From assembly GCF_018139625.1 (NCBI RefSeq), contig NZ_JAGSOH010000039.1, forward strand, positions 1 to 54,750: a stretch of DNA of 54,750 nt. Direction: 5' to 3'. The DNA comes from Actinospica acidithermotolerans (GTDB lineage: Bacteria > Actinomycetota > Actinomycetes > Streptomycetales > Catenulisporaceae). Below are positions 16,005 to 24,404 of the stretch, piece by piece (within the stretch, counting starts at the first letter, position 1; every line of letters starts with the position of its first letter). Position numbers and translations under genes: made by a program. The notes beneath the pieces are model-generated. The model worked only from the letters and a program-made list of their open reading frames with translations, searched no databases and was not told the origin of the DNA.

Positions 16005-17111
16005 GTGCAGTTCGGGATCTTCACCGTCGGCGACGTCACGCCGGATCCCACCACCGGTCGGACGCCGACCGAGGGTGAGCGGATCAAGGCGATGACGGCG
16101 ATCGCGTTGAAGGCCGAGGAGGTGGGCCTTGATGTGTTCGCGACGGGCGAGCATCACAATCCGCCGTTCGTGCCGTCGTCTCCGACGACGATGCTGGGGT
16201 GGATCGCGGCGCGCACGGAGCGCCTGGTCCTCTCGACGGCGACGACGTTGATCACGACGAACGATCCGGTGAAGATCGCGGAGGATTACGCGATGCTTCA
16301 GCACCTGTCCGGCGGCCGGGTGGACCTGGTGATGGGGCGGGGGAACACCGGTCCGGTCTATCCGTGGTTCGGCAAGGACATCCGGGACGGGATCCGGCTG
16401 GCGGTGGAGAACTACGCGCTGCTGCACCGGCTGTGGCGTGAGGATGTGGTCGACTGGGAGGGGAAGTACCGCACGCCGCTGCACGGGTTCACCTCGACGC
16501 CGCGTCCGCTCGACGGCGTGCCGCCGTTCGTGTGGCACGGCTCGATCCGCTCGCCGGAGATCGCGGAGCAGGCCGCGTATTACGGTGACGGGTTCTTCGC
16601 GAACAACATCTTCTGGCCGAAGGAGCACTACCAGAAGCTGATCGGCCTGTACCGGCGCCGGTTCGCGCACTACGGGCACGGGAGCGAGGAGCAGGCGATC
16701 GTCGGGCTCGGCGGCCAGGTGTTCATGCGCGAGAGGTCGCAGGATGCCGTCCGCGAGTTCAGGCCGTACTTCGACAACGCCCCGGTCTACGGGCACGGGC
16801 CCTCGCTGGAGGAGTTCACCCGGGACACGCCGCTGACCGTCGGCTCGCCGGACCAGGTGATCGAGAAGACGCTCAAGTTCCGCGACTACTTCGGCGACTA
16901 CCAGCGCCAGCTGTTCCTGATGGACCATGCGGGACTGCCGCTCAAGACGGTGCTCGAGCAGCTCGACCTGCTCGGCGAGAAGGTCGTGCCGGTGCTGCGC
17001 GAGGAGTTCGCCAGGAACCGCCCGGCGAACGTCCCGGACGCCCCGACGCACGCGTCGCTGCTCGCCGCCGCGTCGAACCCGCCGGCGTCGCCGACCGCGT
17101 CGGACAGCTGA
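16005..17111 (+). CDS. LLM-class flavin-dependent oxidoreductase (CE1758-type)
   Basis: The protein is 368 aa with a luciferase-like monooxygenase TIM barrel (FGIFTVGDV start; ATGEHHNPPF; LSTATTLITTNDPVKIAEDYAMLQHLSGGRVDLVMGRG). Together with the FMN reductase encoded just downstream it matches the corynebacterial CE1758/CE1759 pair, in which the reductase supplies reduced FMN to the oxygenase. I chose GTG 16005, 8 nt after AAGGGG (15991-15996); GTG 15996 lies inside that Shine-Dalgarno. The substrate is unknown. The 3' end carries a 23-bp tandem duplication that covers the stop codon. Confidence 0.87.
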   Translation: MQFGIFTVGDVTPDPTTGRTPTEGERIKAMTAIALKAEEVGLDVFATGEHHNPPFVPSSPTTMLGWIAARTERLVLSTATTLITTNDPVKIAEDYAMLQHLSGGRVDLVMGRGNTGPVYPWFGKDIRDGIRLAVENYALLHRLWREDVVDWEGKYRTPLHGFTSTPRPLDGVPPFVWHGSIRSPEIAEQAAYYGDGFFANNIFWPKEHYQKLIGLYRRRFAHYGHGSEEQAIVGLGGQVFMRERSQDAVREFRPYFDNAPVYGHGPSLEEFTRDTPLTVGSPDQVIEKTLKFRDYFGDYQRQLFLMDHAGLPLKTVLEQLDLLGEKVVPVLREEFARNRPANVPDAPTHASLLAAASNPPASPTASDS

Positions 17112-17141
17112 ATCGGAACGCGTCGGACAGCTGAATCGGAA
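17096..17141 (+). repeat. Perfect 23-bp tandem duplication across the LLM stop codon
   Basis: Units 17096-17118 and 17119-17141 are identical. Each contains the last codons and TGA stop of the oxidoreductase gene (GTCGGACAGCTGA). Only the first stop is used. The duplication lengthens the spacer to the FMN reductase gene and appears recent because it has no differences. Confidence 0.9.
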
Positions 17142-17165
17142 AGACCAGGGAAGAGGTATACGAGG

Positions 17166-17780
17166 ATGGATGCGCTCCAGTTGATCGTCGTCTCGGCGGG
17201 CCTGCGCCAGCCTTCGAGCACGCGGCTGCTGGCCGACCGGCTGGCCGCGGCCGCCGAGCGCGACCTGCAGCTGCATGGCCGCGACGTGCGGGTCGAGGTG
17301 ATCGAGCTGCGCGACCTGGCCGTGCACATCGCCAACAACCTGGTGACCGGCTTCCCGAACGCGGAGCTCGGCGACGCCCTGCGCGACGTCGAGCACGCGG
17401 ACGGCCTGATCGTCGTCTCGCCGATCTTCTCGGCGTCCTACAGCGGCCTGTTCAAGTCCTTCTTCGACCTGATCGACCCGATGGCGCTGAGCGGCACCCC
17501 GGTGCTGATCGCGGCGACCGGCGGCAGCGCGCGGCACTCGCTCGCCCTGGAGCACGCGCTGCGCCCGCTGTTCTCCTACCTGCACGCCACCGTCGTGCCG
17601 ACCGCCGTGTACGCGGCGACGGAGGACTGGGGCGGCGAGGCGGCCGAGTTCGTCGGGCGCATCGACCGCGCGGCGGGGGAGCTGGCGGCGCTGCTGACGC
17701 TCCGTGAGCCGAAGCCGCGCGATTCGGACATCGAGGACGAAGACGAGGTCATCCCGTTCGAGCAGCTCCTCGCGGGTTGA
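17166..17780 (+). CDS. LLM-partnered FMN reductase (CE1759-type)
   Basis: This 204-aa flavodoxin-like NAD(P)H-dependent FMN reductase starts IVVSAGLRQPSSTRLLADRLA (phosphate-binding loop). It later has the flavin-site signature SPIFSASYSGLFKSFFD. It supplies FMNH2 to the adjacent luciferase-like oxidoreductase, as in other two-component flavin monooxygenases. The last ~25 residues are acidic (DSDIEDEDEVIPFEQLL). The start is ATG 17166, with GAGG upstream. It forms an operon with the LLM gene (54-bp gap). Confidence 0.88.
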   Translation: MDALQLIVVSAGLRQPSSTRLLADRLAAAAERDLQLHGRDVRVEVIELRDLAVHIANNLVTGFPNAELGDALRDVEHADGLIVVSPIFSASYSGLFKSFFDLIDPMALSGTPVLIAATGGSARHSLALEHALRPLFSYLHATVVPTAVYAATEDWGGEAAEFVGRIDRAAGELAALLTLREPKPRDSDIEDEDEVIPFEQLLAG

Positions 17781-17924
17781 TCTCAGCGTCTCGAATGGCG
17801 GACACTGGTACGTCTGAGTGATCTTACCGACGCGTAGCGAATACCCTCAACGCTGAACGTGGATGGGGTAGCCCTTGCTTCGGCTTTACTCGGGCATGGG
17901 CCGGCGTTCGCCATTCTTCGTTTT

Positions 17925-19139
17925 ATGCCACGCCTCATACCCAAGCTCGCTCTTGCGGTCACCGCCGCTGCGGGTCTGTGCGCTACCCCCGCACTCACCG
18001 CCGTGGCCAGTGCCGCTACACCCACCGCCGCCACTACCGCCGCCACCACCACAGCCATCCAGGCCTCGTCCGCCGCCGGCTGGGCGCACAGTGACGCGAT
18101 CCGCAACGACGCCAGGTCGCACAAGGCCGGCGCCGTCGCGAACGCCACGCCCTCGGGCTACGGACCCTCCGCCATCACCTCGGCGTACAAGCTGCCGTCC
18201 AGCTCGGCCGGCAGCGGCGAGACCGTCGCCATCGTGGACGCCTACAAGGACCCGAACGCCGCGGCCGACCTCGCCGTCTACCGCAGCGAATACGGGCTCT
18301 CCGCCTGCACCGTCGCCAGCGGCTGCCTGAAGATCGTCAGCCAGACCGGCTCCACCACGAGCCTGCCGAAGACCAACGCCGGCTGGGCCACCGAGGAGTC
18401 GCTCGACCTGGACATGGTCAGCGCGACCTGCCCGAACTGCAAGATCATCCTGGTCGAGGCCACCAGCGCCTCCAACGCCAACCTGGGCAAGGCGGTCAAC
18501 GAGGCCGTCAAGCTCGGCGCCGACGCGATCTCCAACAGCTACGGCGGTAGCGAGTCCTCCTCGGACACCACCTACGACACCACGTACTACGACCACCCCG
18601 GCGTCGCCATCACCGCGTCCTCCGGTGACGGCGGCTACGGAGTCGAGTACCCGGCCGCGAGCCCGTACGTCACCGCGGTCGGCGGCACCTCGCTGAGCAC
18701 GTCCTCGAACACGCGCGGCTGGACCGAGACCGCCTGGTCCGGTGCGGGCGCGGGCTGCTCGTCCTACGAGGCCAAGCCCAGCGAGCAGTCGAGCGCCGGA
18801 ACCGGCTGCTCCAAGCGCGCCGTCGCGGACGTCTCCGCGGTGGCCGACCCGAACACCGGCGTCGCGGTCTACGACTCGACCGCGTACCAGGGCTACGTCG
18901 GCTGGCAGGTGTACGGCGGCACGAGCGTCGCGTCCCCGATCATCGCGAGTGTCTACGCGCTGGCGGGCAACACCTCGTCGGTGAACGACGCCTCCCGCGC
19001 CTATGCCGACTCCTCGTCGCTGTACGACGTGACCTCCGGGAGCGACGGCAGCTGCTCGCCGAGCCAGCTGTGCACCGCGCGCACCGGCTGGGACGGTCCG
19101 ACCGGCCTCGGTACGCCGGACGGGGTCGGCGCCTTCTAG
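17925..19139 (+). CDS. Secreted S53-family (sedolisin) peptidase
   Basis: The protein is 404 aa. It has a signal peptide (hydrophobic ~6-30), a short Thr/Ala-rich leader and a S53 catalytic domain from ~75. The catalytic triad is visible: Glu157 and Asp161 in ATEESLDLD, Ser333 in GGTSVASP. The oxyanion Asp235 is in SSGDGG. A late Asp in LYDVTSG with the final TGWDGPTGLGTP corresponds to the C-terminal part that in this family holds calcium. The usual ~180-residue propeptide is reduced to ~45 residues, as in compact actinobacterial members. It should act outside the cell, typically at acid pH. The ATG at 17925 has no clear Shine-Dalgarno. A GTG at 17859 would place a non-signal segment first. 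Confidence 0.88.
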   Translation: MPRLIPKLALAVTAAAGLCATPALTAVASAATPTAATTAATTTAIQASSAAGWAHSDAIRNDARSHKAGAVANATPSGYGPSAITSAYKLPSSSAGSGETVAIVDAYKDPNAAADLAVYRSEYGLSACTVASGCLKIVSQTGSTTSLPKTNAGWATEESLDLDMVSATCPNCKIILVEATSASNANLGKAVNEAVKLGADAISNSYGGSESSSDTTYDTTYYDHPGVAITASSGDGGYGVEYPAASPYVTAVGGTSLSTSSNTRGWTETAWSGAGAGCSSYEAKPSEQSSAGTGCSKRAVADVSAVADPNTGVAVYDSTAYQGYVGWQVYGGTSVASPIIASVYALAGNTSSVNDASRAYADSSSLYDVTSGSDGSCSPSQLCTARTGWDGPTGLGTPDGVGAF

Positions 19140-19171
19140 GCAAAGGAAAAGCCACTTCCGAGGGGAGTGCA

Positions 19172-19208
19172 CGTAGTCCGGTCGGTCTACCCACCCGACC
19201 GGGCTACG
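19172..19208 (+). terminator. Terminator hairpin after the S53 peptidase gene
   Basis: A 14-bp stem (19172-19185 with 19195-19208, one G-T wobble) encloses a 9-nt loop, 32 bp after the stop. It lies between convergent genes and may serve both directions. The rest of 19209-19344 shows no gene. Confidence 0.75.
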
Positions 19209-19344
19209 GCATTCCCGCCTCTTTCCGGGCTATCGCCGCTGCCTGACGCCGCGTCAGTTCTCGCGAGTCCGGCGCAGCCGCGTCGCATTTGCCGCCGCGT
19301 CCAAGCTGCGCGCCGCACAAGCTGCCGCGCCCCGCAGAACCCGC

Positions 19345-19872
19345 TCAGCGCAGGAAGTCTTCCGGCGTGACCCGGCGCAGCTCGCGCCGCATCGCACGCG
19401 GTACGGATACCGGGGCCACCAGCAGCACCGGCGCCTGAGCGGTCCTGACGACCTCCCGGCGGATCCGGCCGCGCAGCTGCGCGACGAGCGAGCGCCGCGG
19501 GCCGGCGCCGAGCACCAGCAGATCGTTCGCGCGGTCGGCCAGCGCGTTCAGCGCGAAGGCGGCCGGTGCGCGCACGACGAGGACCTCGACGTGCAGATCC
19601 GCGGGGATGGCGCCGAGCGACTCGGCGATCGCGGCGGACAGCTTCTCGCGCGCCTCCCGCTCCCAGGTGGGCAGCATTCCGGGCACCGGCGCTCTGCGGT
19701 AGACCGCCTCGCCGCCCGGCGGCTCCCACGCGTACACGATGACGAGGGGGCTGCCGTTGCGCCGCGCCTCGAAGACGGCGCGGCGCAACGCGGCACCGCT
19801 GCTCACCGAACCGGTCACGCCGACCACCACGCGGGCGGTCCTGACCTCGGGGAATAGCTCTGTCTCGTTCAT
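19345..19872 (-). CDS. Universal stress protein (UspA-type)
   Basis: The protein is 175 aa. It begins with the Usp beta strand ARVVVGVTGSVSS. The ATP-binding-type C-terminal motif G.G.........GS is here altered to LVLGAGPRRSLVAQLRGRIRREVV, followed by APVLLVAP. The second domain position GxxG is partly conserved, so nucleotide binding is uncertain. The ATG at 19872 is preferred over 19893. It is divergent from the GlxA-type regulator gene. It probably acts in the cytoplasm in stress or dormancy responses. Confidence 0.8.
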   Translation of the reverse strand: MNETELFPEVRTARVVVGVTGSVSSGAALRRAVFEARRNGSPLVIVYAWEPPGGEAVYRRAPVPGMLPTWEREAREKLSAAIAESLGAIPADLHVEVLVVRAPAAFALNALADRANDLLVLGAGPRRSLVAQLRGRIRREVVRTAQAPVLLVAPVSVPRAMRRELRRVTPEDFLR

Positions 19873-19908
19873 AAGTCCCAGTATTCGAGCCATGAGTGTC
19901 CGTCAACA

Positions 19909-19932
19909 GTGGCACCATTGCCCTTGTGCCAC
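19909..19932. promoter_or_regulatory. Inverted repeat GTGGCAC-N10-GTGCCAC, operator candidate for the regulator gene
   Basis: A perfect 7-bp dyad with a 10-bp spacer lies in the 87-bp gap between the stress-protein and GlxA-type regulator genes. TGGCA-type half-sites spaced by one helical turn are common for AraC-family dimers. Autoregulation by the adjacent regulator is the simplest reading. Confidence 0.55.
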
Positions 19933-19959
19933 AATATCCTGCCAGATAGCGTTAAGAGC

Positions 19960-20922
19960 ATGCTGAAGACGGTCTCGGCTCTGGTGATGAACGGCTCCGC
20001 CGCGTTCGAGCTCGGCGTGGTGTGCGAGGTGTTCGGCGTCGACCGCACCGAGGACGGCGTGCCGCCGTTCGACTTCCGGGTGTGCGGCGAGCACCCGGGA
20101 AGGCCACTCGATTCCACCGGCTTCCGGCTCGTTCCGTCCCACGGCCTCGACGCGCTCGAGGACGCCGACCTGGTTGTCGTGCCCGCCGTCGCCGGGGCGC
20201 CGGCCGGCTTCCCGCCCGCGATCCTCGACGCGCTGCGCGCCGCGGCGGCCCGCGGGACGACGCTGCTCACGGTGTGCTCGGGCGCTTTCCTGCTGGCGGA
20301 GGCCGGAATCCTCGACGGCCGCCGCTGCACGCTGCACTGGAAGCACGTGGACGAATTCGCCCGGCGCTACCCGGAGACGAAGGTCGATCCGGATGTCCTG
20401 TTCGTCGACGAGGGCAGCGTGATCACCAGCGCGGGCACCGCCTCCGGGATCGACGCCTGCCTGCACCTCGTACGCCGCGAGCTCGGATCGGCCGTGGCCA
20501 ACGCGATCGCGCGCCGGATGATCGTGCCGCCGCAGCGCGACGGCGGCCAGCGGCAGTTCATCGACCTGCCGGTTCCCGAGACGGAGTGCGACAGCCTCCA
20601 GCCGGTGCTCGACTGGATGATCGAGAACCTCACCACCGAGTTCAGCACCGCCCGGCTCGCCCGCCGCGCGCGGATGTCGGAGCGCACCTTCGCGCGCCGC
20701 TTCGTCGCCGAGACCGGTACCACGCCGCTGCGCTGGATCACCCAGCAGCGCGTGCTGCACGCGCGGCGCCTGCTGGAGGAGACCGGGCTCGGCATGGAGG
20801 AGATCGCGCACGCCTGCGGCCTCGGCTCCGGCGCCCTGCTGCGCCATCACTTCCGCCGCGTCGTCGGCGTCACCCCGGTCGACTACCGCCGCTCGTTCAG
20901 CCTGGCCGGCTCAGAGCTCTGA
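19960..20922 (+). CDS. GlxA-family transcriptional regulator (DJ-1/PfpI + AraC HTH)
   Basis: The protein is 320 aa. An N-terminal DJ-1/PfpI-like domain (~1-195) includes LLTVCSGAFLLAEAGILDGRRCTLHW, where the Cys occupies the nucleophile-elbow position. It is followed by an AraC-type double helix-turn-helix (STARLARRARMSERTFARRF and MEEIAHACGLGSGALLRHHFRR). Such proteins regulate nitrogen/amino-acid catabolism and related genes. The ATG at 19960 is preceded by AAGAG. Its 3' end overlaps the convergent ProA-like gene by 12 bp. Targets are unknown. Confidence 0.88.
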   Translation: MLKTVSALVMNGSAAFELGVVCEVFGVDRTEDGVPPFDFRVCGEHPGRPLDSTGFRLVPSHGLDALEDADLVVVPAVAGAPAGFPPAILDALRAAAARGTTLLTVCSGAFLLAEAGILDGRRCTLHWKHVDEFARRYPETKVDPDVLFVDEGSVITSAGTASGIDACLHLVRRELGSAVANAIARRMIVPPQRDGGQRQFIDLPVPETECDSLQPVLDWMIENLTTEFSTARLARRARMSERTFARRFVAETGTTPLRWITQQRVLHARRLLEETGLGMEEIAHACGLGSGALLRHHFRRVVGVTPVDYRRSFSLAGSEL

Positions 20923-22206
20923 CAGATACTCCGTCGGCACGGTCACGTACTGGCGCAGCGAGAGGTCGCGGAAGGTGACCGGTCCGCGCGGGCCGGGGAC
21001 GCGGTCGATGTTGATGCCGGTCTCGGGCAGCCGGAGCAGCTTGAAGCCGTCGAGCAGCCGGGTCGGGCAGTTCCAGAAGCCGCCGGAACCGCCGTAGGCG
21101 TCGAGGAACCGGCGCGCGATCGCGGCGTCCTCGGTGGCGACCGCGGCGGCGAGGCCGGAGGTCTCCGTGTCGGCGATCCTGGCCGCCTCCTCGGGTCCGT
21201 CGACGGCGTCGACGGTGACGGTCGCGGCGCGCTCGGCGTCGAGCGCCCACTCGAAGCCGCGCGGGTGCTCGTGCGGGGGGAGCGAGGCGTCGATCCCGAG
21301 GCGCCCGAGCAGCCCGAGGATGCCCGGCAGCAGCTCGTCGTGCAGCGAGCGGTCGAGAAGCAGAAGATTGAGACGGTTGCAGACGCCGAGCCGGTCCAGG
21401 CTCTCCTCGACCATCCGGTGCGCGAGCTCCGGGGTCGCGCCCGGCGCGATGTAGAGCACGCCGCCGCCGTCCGCGTGGGCCAGCGTGCGCACGCCGTGCT
21501 GCGCGGCCTCGCGCGCCAGGTCGCGGGTGCTCTCGCCGCTGCCGCGCAGGATGACCAGGGGGATCAGGTCGGGCACCGCGACCAGCGCGTACGCCGCCGA
21601 ACGGTCCTCGGCCGGGATGAGCTGGACCGCGTCCGGGTCCAGGCCGGCCTCGGCCAGCGCGGGGGCCACGGCCTCGTCCATCAGCGCCTGGCTGGAGCGC
21701 AGCGCCGCCGAGCCGGTACGCAGCACGCCGCCGTTGCGCGACTTGAGCAGCTGCGAGGCGACGTCCACGGTCACGTTCGGCCGCGCCTCGAAGTTCGCGC
21801 CGATCACGCCGACCGGCCGGCGCCGCTCCAGCAGCGTCAGCCCGTCCGGCCGCCGCTCGACGATCCGGTCGCGCGGCTCGTCCGGCACCTCGGCCAGCGC
21901 CGTGAGCTGCTCGGACATCGCGTCCAGCCGTGCTCCGGTCAGCCGGAGCCGGTCCTGCAGCGCTTCGGACATCCCGCTCGCCCGCGCGGCGGCGAGGTCG
22001 GCCTCATTCGCCGCGATCAGCGCCGGGACTGCGGAACGCACCCGCCCGGCCATGCCGCGCAGGGCCGCGTCGATCGCCGAACCGGGTGCGTTCACCAGGG
22101 ACGCGGCGCCCTTCGCGGCGCGCTCGGCGCAGGCGCGGACCGTGGCGGCCACGGGCGAGGACATGGCGGGCGAGGACGAGGCGGAGTGGGCGGTGCCGGT
22201 CGTCAC
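20911..22206 (-). CDS. proA: ProA-like glutamate-5-semialdehyde dehydrogenase (divergent)
   Basis: The protein is about 431 aa and aligns in pattern with gamma-glutamyl-phosphate reductase: RRPVGVIGANFEARPNVTVDVASQLLKSRNGGVLRTGSAA (cofactor and substrate region) and the active-site Cys in VCNRLNLLLLD. Compared with housekeeping ProA the motif is VCNRLN rather than .CNA.ET, and the ending is YVTVPTEYLSEL rather than GL..LTS.KY. So it may be a paralogue with a different acyl-phosphate or aldehyde substrate. I chose GTG 22206, 8 nt after GGAAGG; ATG 22164 is an alternative. There is no proB in the window. Confidence 0.72.
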   Translation of the reverse strand: MTTGTAHSASSSPAMSSPVAATVRACAERAAKGAASLVNAPGSAIDAALRGMAGRVRSAVPALIAANEADLAAARASGMSEALQDRLRLTGARLDAMSEQLTALAEVPDEPRDRIVERRPDGLTLLERRRPVGVIGANFEARPNVTVDVASQLLKSRNGGVLRTGSAALRSSQALMDEAVAPALAEAGLDPDAVQLIPAEDRSAAYALVAVPDLIPLVILRGSGESTRDLAREAAQHGVRTLAHADGGGVLYIAPGATPELAHRMVEESLDRLGVCNRLNLLLLDRSLHDELLPGILGLLGRLGIDASLPPHEHPRGFEWALDAERAATVTVDAVDGPEEAARIADTETSGLAAAVATEDAAIARRFLDAYGGSGGFWNCPTRLLDGFKLLRLPETGINIDRVPGPRGPVTFRDLSLRQYVTVPTEYLSEL

Positions 22207-22400
22207 GGTCGAGGCCTTCCCGGAGCGGAGGATTGTTGAACGATAGTCAGCGTACTCCAGCGGCGCCGACCCCGTCCTGGTGCACCAGGGACTCAATCCG
22301 TGCCCTGCCGCACGAGCTGCGGGTACCTCTGCCCGATCGGGCGCCCGCCGCGGCAACCCCTCTACAATCGGTGCGTGCCGACAACCGAATCCGATCTCCG

Positions 22401-23330
22401 ATGAGCGTGCTGGTGGTCGGCGAGGTGCTCGTCGATCTGATCTGGAGAACCGACGAGACCGACCGGATCACGCCGTACCCCGGCGGCAGTCCGGCGAACG
22501 TCGCGCTGGGCCTGCAGCGGCTCGGAGTGCCCGCCACGCTCTGCACCTGCTGGGGCGACGATCCGGCGGGACGGCTGGTCGGGGCGCATCTGGAGCGCGC
22601 CGGGCTGAACGTGCAGCGGCTGCGCAGCCTCTCGAACCGCACGACGATCGCGCTGGCCTACGTCGATCCGGTCACCCGCGGCGCGACCTACGAGTTCCTG
22701 CCCGCCTGGGATCCCGGGCCGATCGACATCGCCGCGGACGTCGCGCTGCTGCACACCGGCTCGCTCGCCGGGATCATCGGGCCGGGCGCCGACCGCGTGC
22801 AAGAGGCCTGCCGGCACGTGCGCGGCAAGGCGGGCGGGACCGTCGCCATCGACCTCAACGTGCGCCCGGCCGCGCTGCCGCGGCGCGACGCGTACCGCGC
22901 GGCCGCCGACCAGCTCGTCCGCTACGCGCACGTGGTCAAGGCGAGCGACGAAGACCTCGAATGGCTGTATCCGGGCGCTGATCCGGTCGACTCGGCCCGC
23001 GCGCTGCTGACCCTCGGCCCGCGGCTCGCCGTCGTCACCCACGGCCCGCGCGGCGCCACGGCCGTCACCCCGGAGCACCGCGTCGAGGCGCCGTCGCCCG
23101 TCGTCGAGGTCGTGGACACCATCGGCGCCGGCGACGCGTTCCAGGCCGCGCTGCTCGACGCGCTGCTCGGCTACGGCGGCGAATCCGACGGCAGGGTCCG
23201 CATCCCGCAGGAGCCGGACGAACTGCGCAGACTGCTCGAACACTGCACGATCGCGGGCGCCCTGGCCTGCACCCGCGGCGGCGCCGAGCCGCCGACCCGC
23301 ACGGAGCTCGACCAGCTCGCGAAGAAGTGA
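22401..23330 (+). CDS. PfkB-family carbohydrate kinase (fructokinase-like)
   Basis: The protein is 309 aa with the ribokinase/PfkB fold. The N-terminal motif is PGGSPANVALGLQRLG, the mid region DLNVRPA is typical of fructokinases, and the C-terminal signature DTIGAGDAFQAALL contains the catalytic base. It phosphorylates a sugar (fructose is likeliest by overall pattern) using ATP in the cytoplasm. ATG 22401 gives a normal start for the family (SVLVVGEVLVDLIW). It is a single-gene unit closed by a strong terminator. Confidence 0.87.
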   Translation: MSVLVVGEVLVDLIWRTDETDRITPYPGGSPANVALGLQRLGVPATLCTCWGDDPAGRLVGAHLERAGLNVQRLRSLSNRTTIALAYVDPVTRGATYEFLPAWDPGPIDIAADVALLHTGSLAGIIGPGADRVQEACRHVRGKAGGTVAIDLNVRPAALPRRDAYRAAADQLVRYAHVVKASDEDLEWLYPGADPVDSARALLTLGPRLAVVTHGPRGATAVTPEHRVEAPSPVVEVVDTIGAGDAFQAALLDALLGYGGESDGRVRIPQEPDELRRLLEHCTIAGALACTRGGAEPPTRTELDQLAKK

Positions 23331-23333
23331 AAC

Positions 23334-23371
23334 GGGCCCTCGGAACGACCGCCCCGCCGTTCCGAGGGCCC
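23334..23371 (+). terminator. Terminator hairpin after the sugar kinase gene
   Basis: A perfect 14-bp stem, GGGCCCTCGGAACG (23334-23347) with its complement (23358-23371), encloses a 10-nt loop and begins 4 bp after the stop. It lies between convergent genes and can serve the SGNH hydrolase gene too. Confidence 0.88.
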
Positions 23372-23397
23372 CTGCGCGGCGGCCCGGGCGACTGCGG

Positions 23398-24216
23398 CTA
23401 CTCGGCCACGCCCGCCTCGAACGCCGGGTAGTAGGCGTCGGCCTGCCCGGTCGCGGTCGGGTGGTACGACTCCGAGGTGTCGGTGAGCACGAACGAGTGC
23501 AGCCACGCGCTGCTGTCGCAGATCTCGTGGCCGCTGAAGTAGGAGCGGATGTCGACGTAGCTGAAGTCGCTGTACTTCGCGGCCTCGGTGGAGATCACGC
23601 TGTCCAGCGTGTCCGCGCCGCCGTTGATCGCCGACCGGCTGTCGTAGCTCAGGCCCGCGCAGGTGCCCGACTCGGCGAGGTCGTAGAACTCCGGGTAGCC
23701 GATGACGACGACGTGCGCGTTCGGTGCGTCCGCCTTGATGTCGCTGTAAAGCGTGTCGAGCTTGGCCGGCAGGTCGTTCTCGGCCTCGGTCTCGGCGCTG
23801 GAGACGGCGGACTCGCAGGCGCTGGTGCCCTCGAGGATGCAGTCCTCCATAACCGTGCTGAAACCGACGTCGTTGCCGCCGACGGTGATCGACACGAGCG
23901 TCGTCGAGGAGCTCAGGCCGGACAGCTGGCTGGACTCCACGGTCGAGGTGGTGGCGCCCGAACAGGCGTTGTCGGTGAACGAGGTCGGGGCGTTGGCCGA
24001 GTCCCACAGATACGGGTAGGCGTTGGTGCTCCGGTCGCAGCTGCCGCTGGAGCTGGTGTAGCTGCCGGCGCCGACCCCGGACGAGTAGGAGTCGCCGAGC
24101 GCGACGTAGGAGGCGCTGGAGGCGTGCGCGGCGCCGCCGCCCCCGATGGCGATCGCGGCGGCGGTGCCGGTGGTGGCGACGACGGACAGGCTCCGTCGGA
24201 AGAACGTGGGCATCAC
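23398..24216 (-). CDS. Secreted SGNH/GDSL hydrolase
   Basis: The protein is 272 aa. The signal peptide ends near AHAS (~33). SGNH blocks are all present: block I GDSYSSG with Ser43, block III GGNDVGF, and block V with the catalytic His in ESYHPTATGQ. Six Cys suggest three disulfides, as in Streptomyces-type lipases/esterases of this family. It acts outside the cell on lipid or acyl esters. GTG 24216 is 8 nt after GGAGG; ATG 24213 is equally usable. An inverted repeat lies 22 bp upstream. Confidence 0.9.
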   Translation of the reverse strand: MMPTFFRRSLSVVATTGTAAAIAIGGGGAAHASSASYVALGDSYSSGVGAGSYTSSSGSCDRSTNAYPYLWDSANAPTSFTDNACSGATTSTVESSQLSGLSSSTTLVSITVGGNDVGFSTVMEDCILEGTSACESAVSSAETEAENDLPAKLDTLYSDIKADAPNAHVVVIGYPEFYDLAESGTCAGLSYDSRSAINGGADTLDSVISTEAAKYSDFSYVDIRSYFSGHEICDSSAWLHSFVLTDTSESYHPTATGQADAYYPAFEAGVAE

Positions 24217-24237
24217 GGTGGGTTCCTCCCTGGTGGA

Positions 24238-24256
24238 TACTTCTTACTCAGAAGTA
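24238..24256. promoter_or_regulatory. Inverted repeat TACTTCT-N5-AGAAGTA upstream of the SGNH hydrolase gene
   Basis: A perfect 7-bp dyad lies 22 bp before the hydrolase start and 149 bp before the response-regulator start. It is AT-rich in a GC-rich genome. It is a candidate operator, perhaps for the adjacent two-component response regulator, although OmpR-type regulators more often bind direct repeats. Confidence 0.55.
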
Positions 24257-24404
24257 ACCAGGGTTCTGACCAGTCACAAGACGAATGCGCAAGCTTTACC
24301 GGAACGAACAGCGAAGACCCCGTGCGCCGGTCGCGGCCCGGTTCCGGCCGGAGGTGCGACACCGGCTGGTACTGAATCCGCAGCGGCTGGGTTACCTTAA
24401 GGCG

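Noticed and set aside
15789-17585. A 598-codon minus-strand open frame opposite the LLM gene
   Set aside because: Composition is Arg/His/Val-rich without motifs, and it runs through the intergenic region and two well-supported genes.
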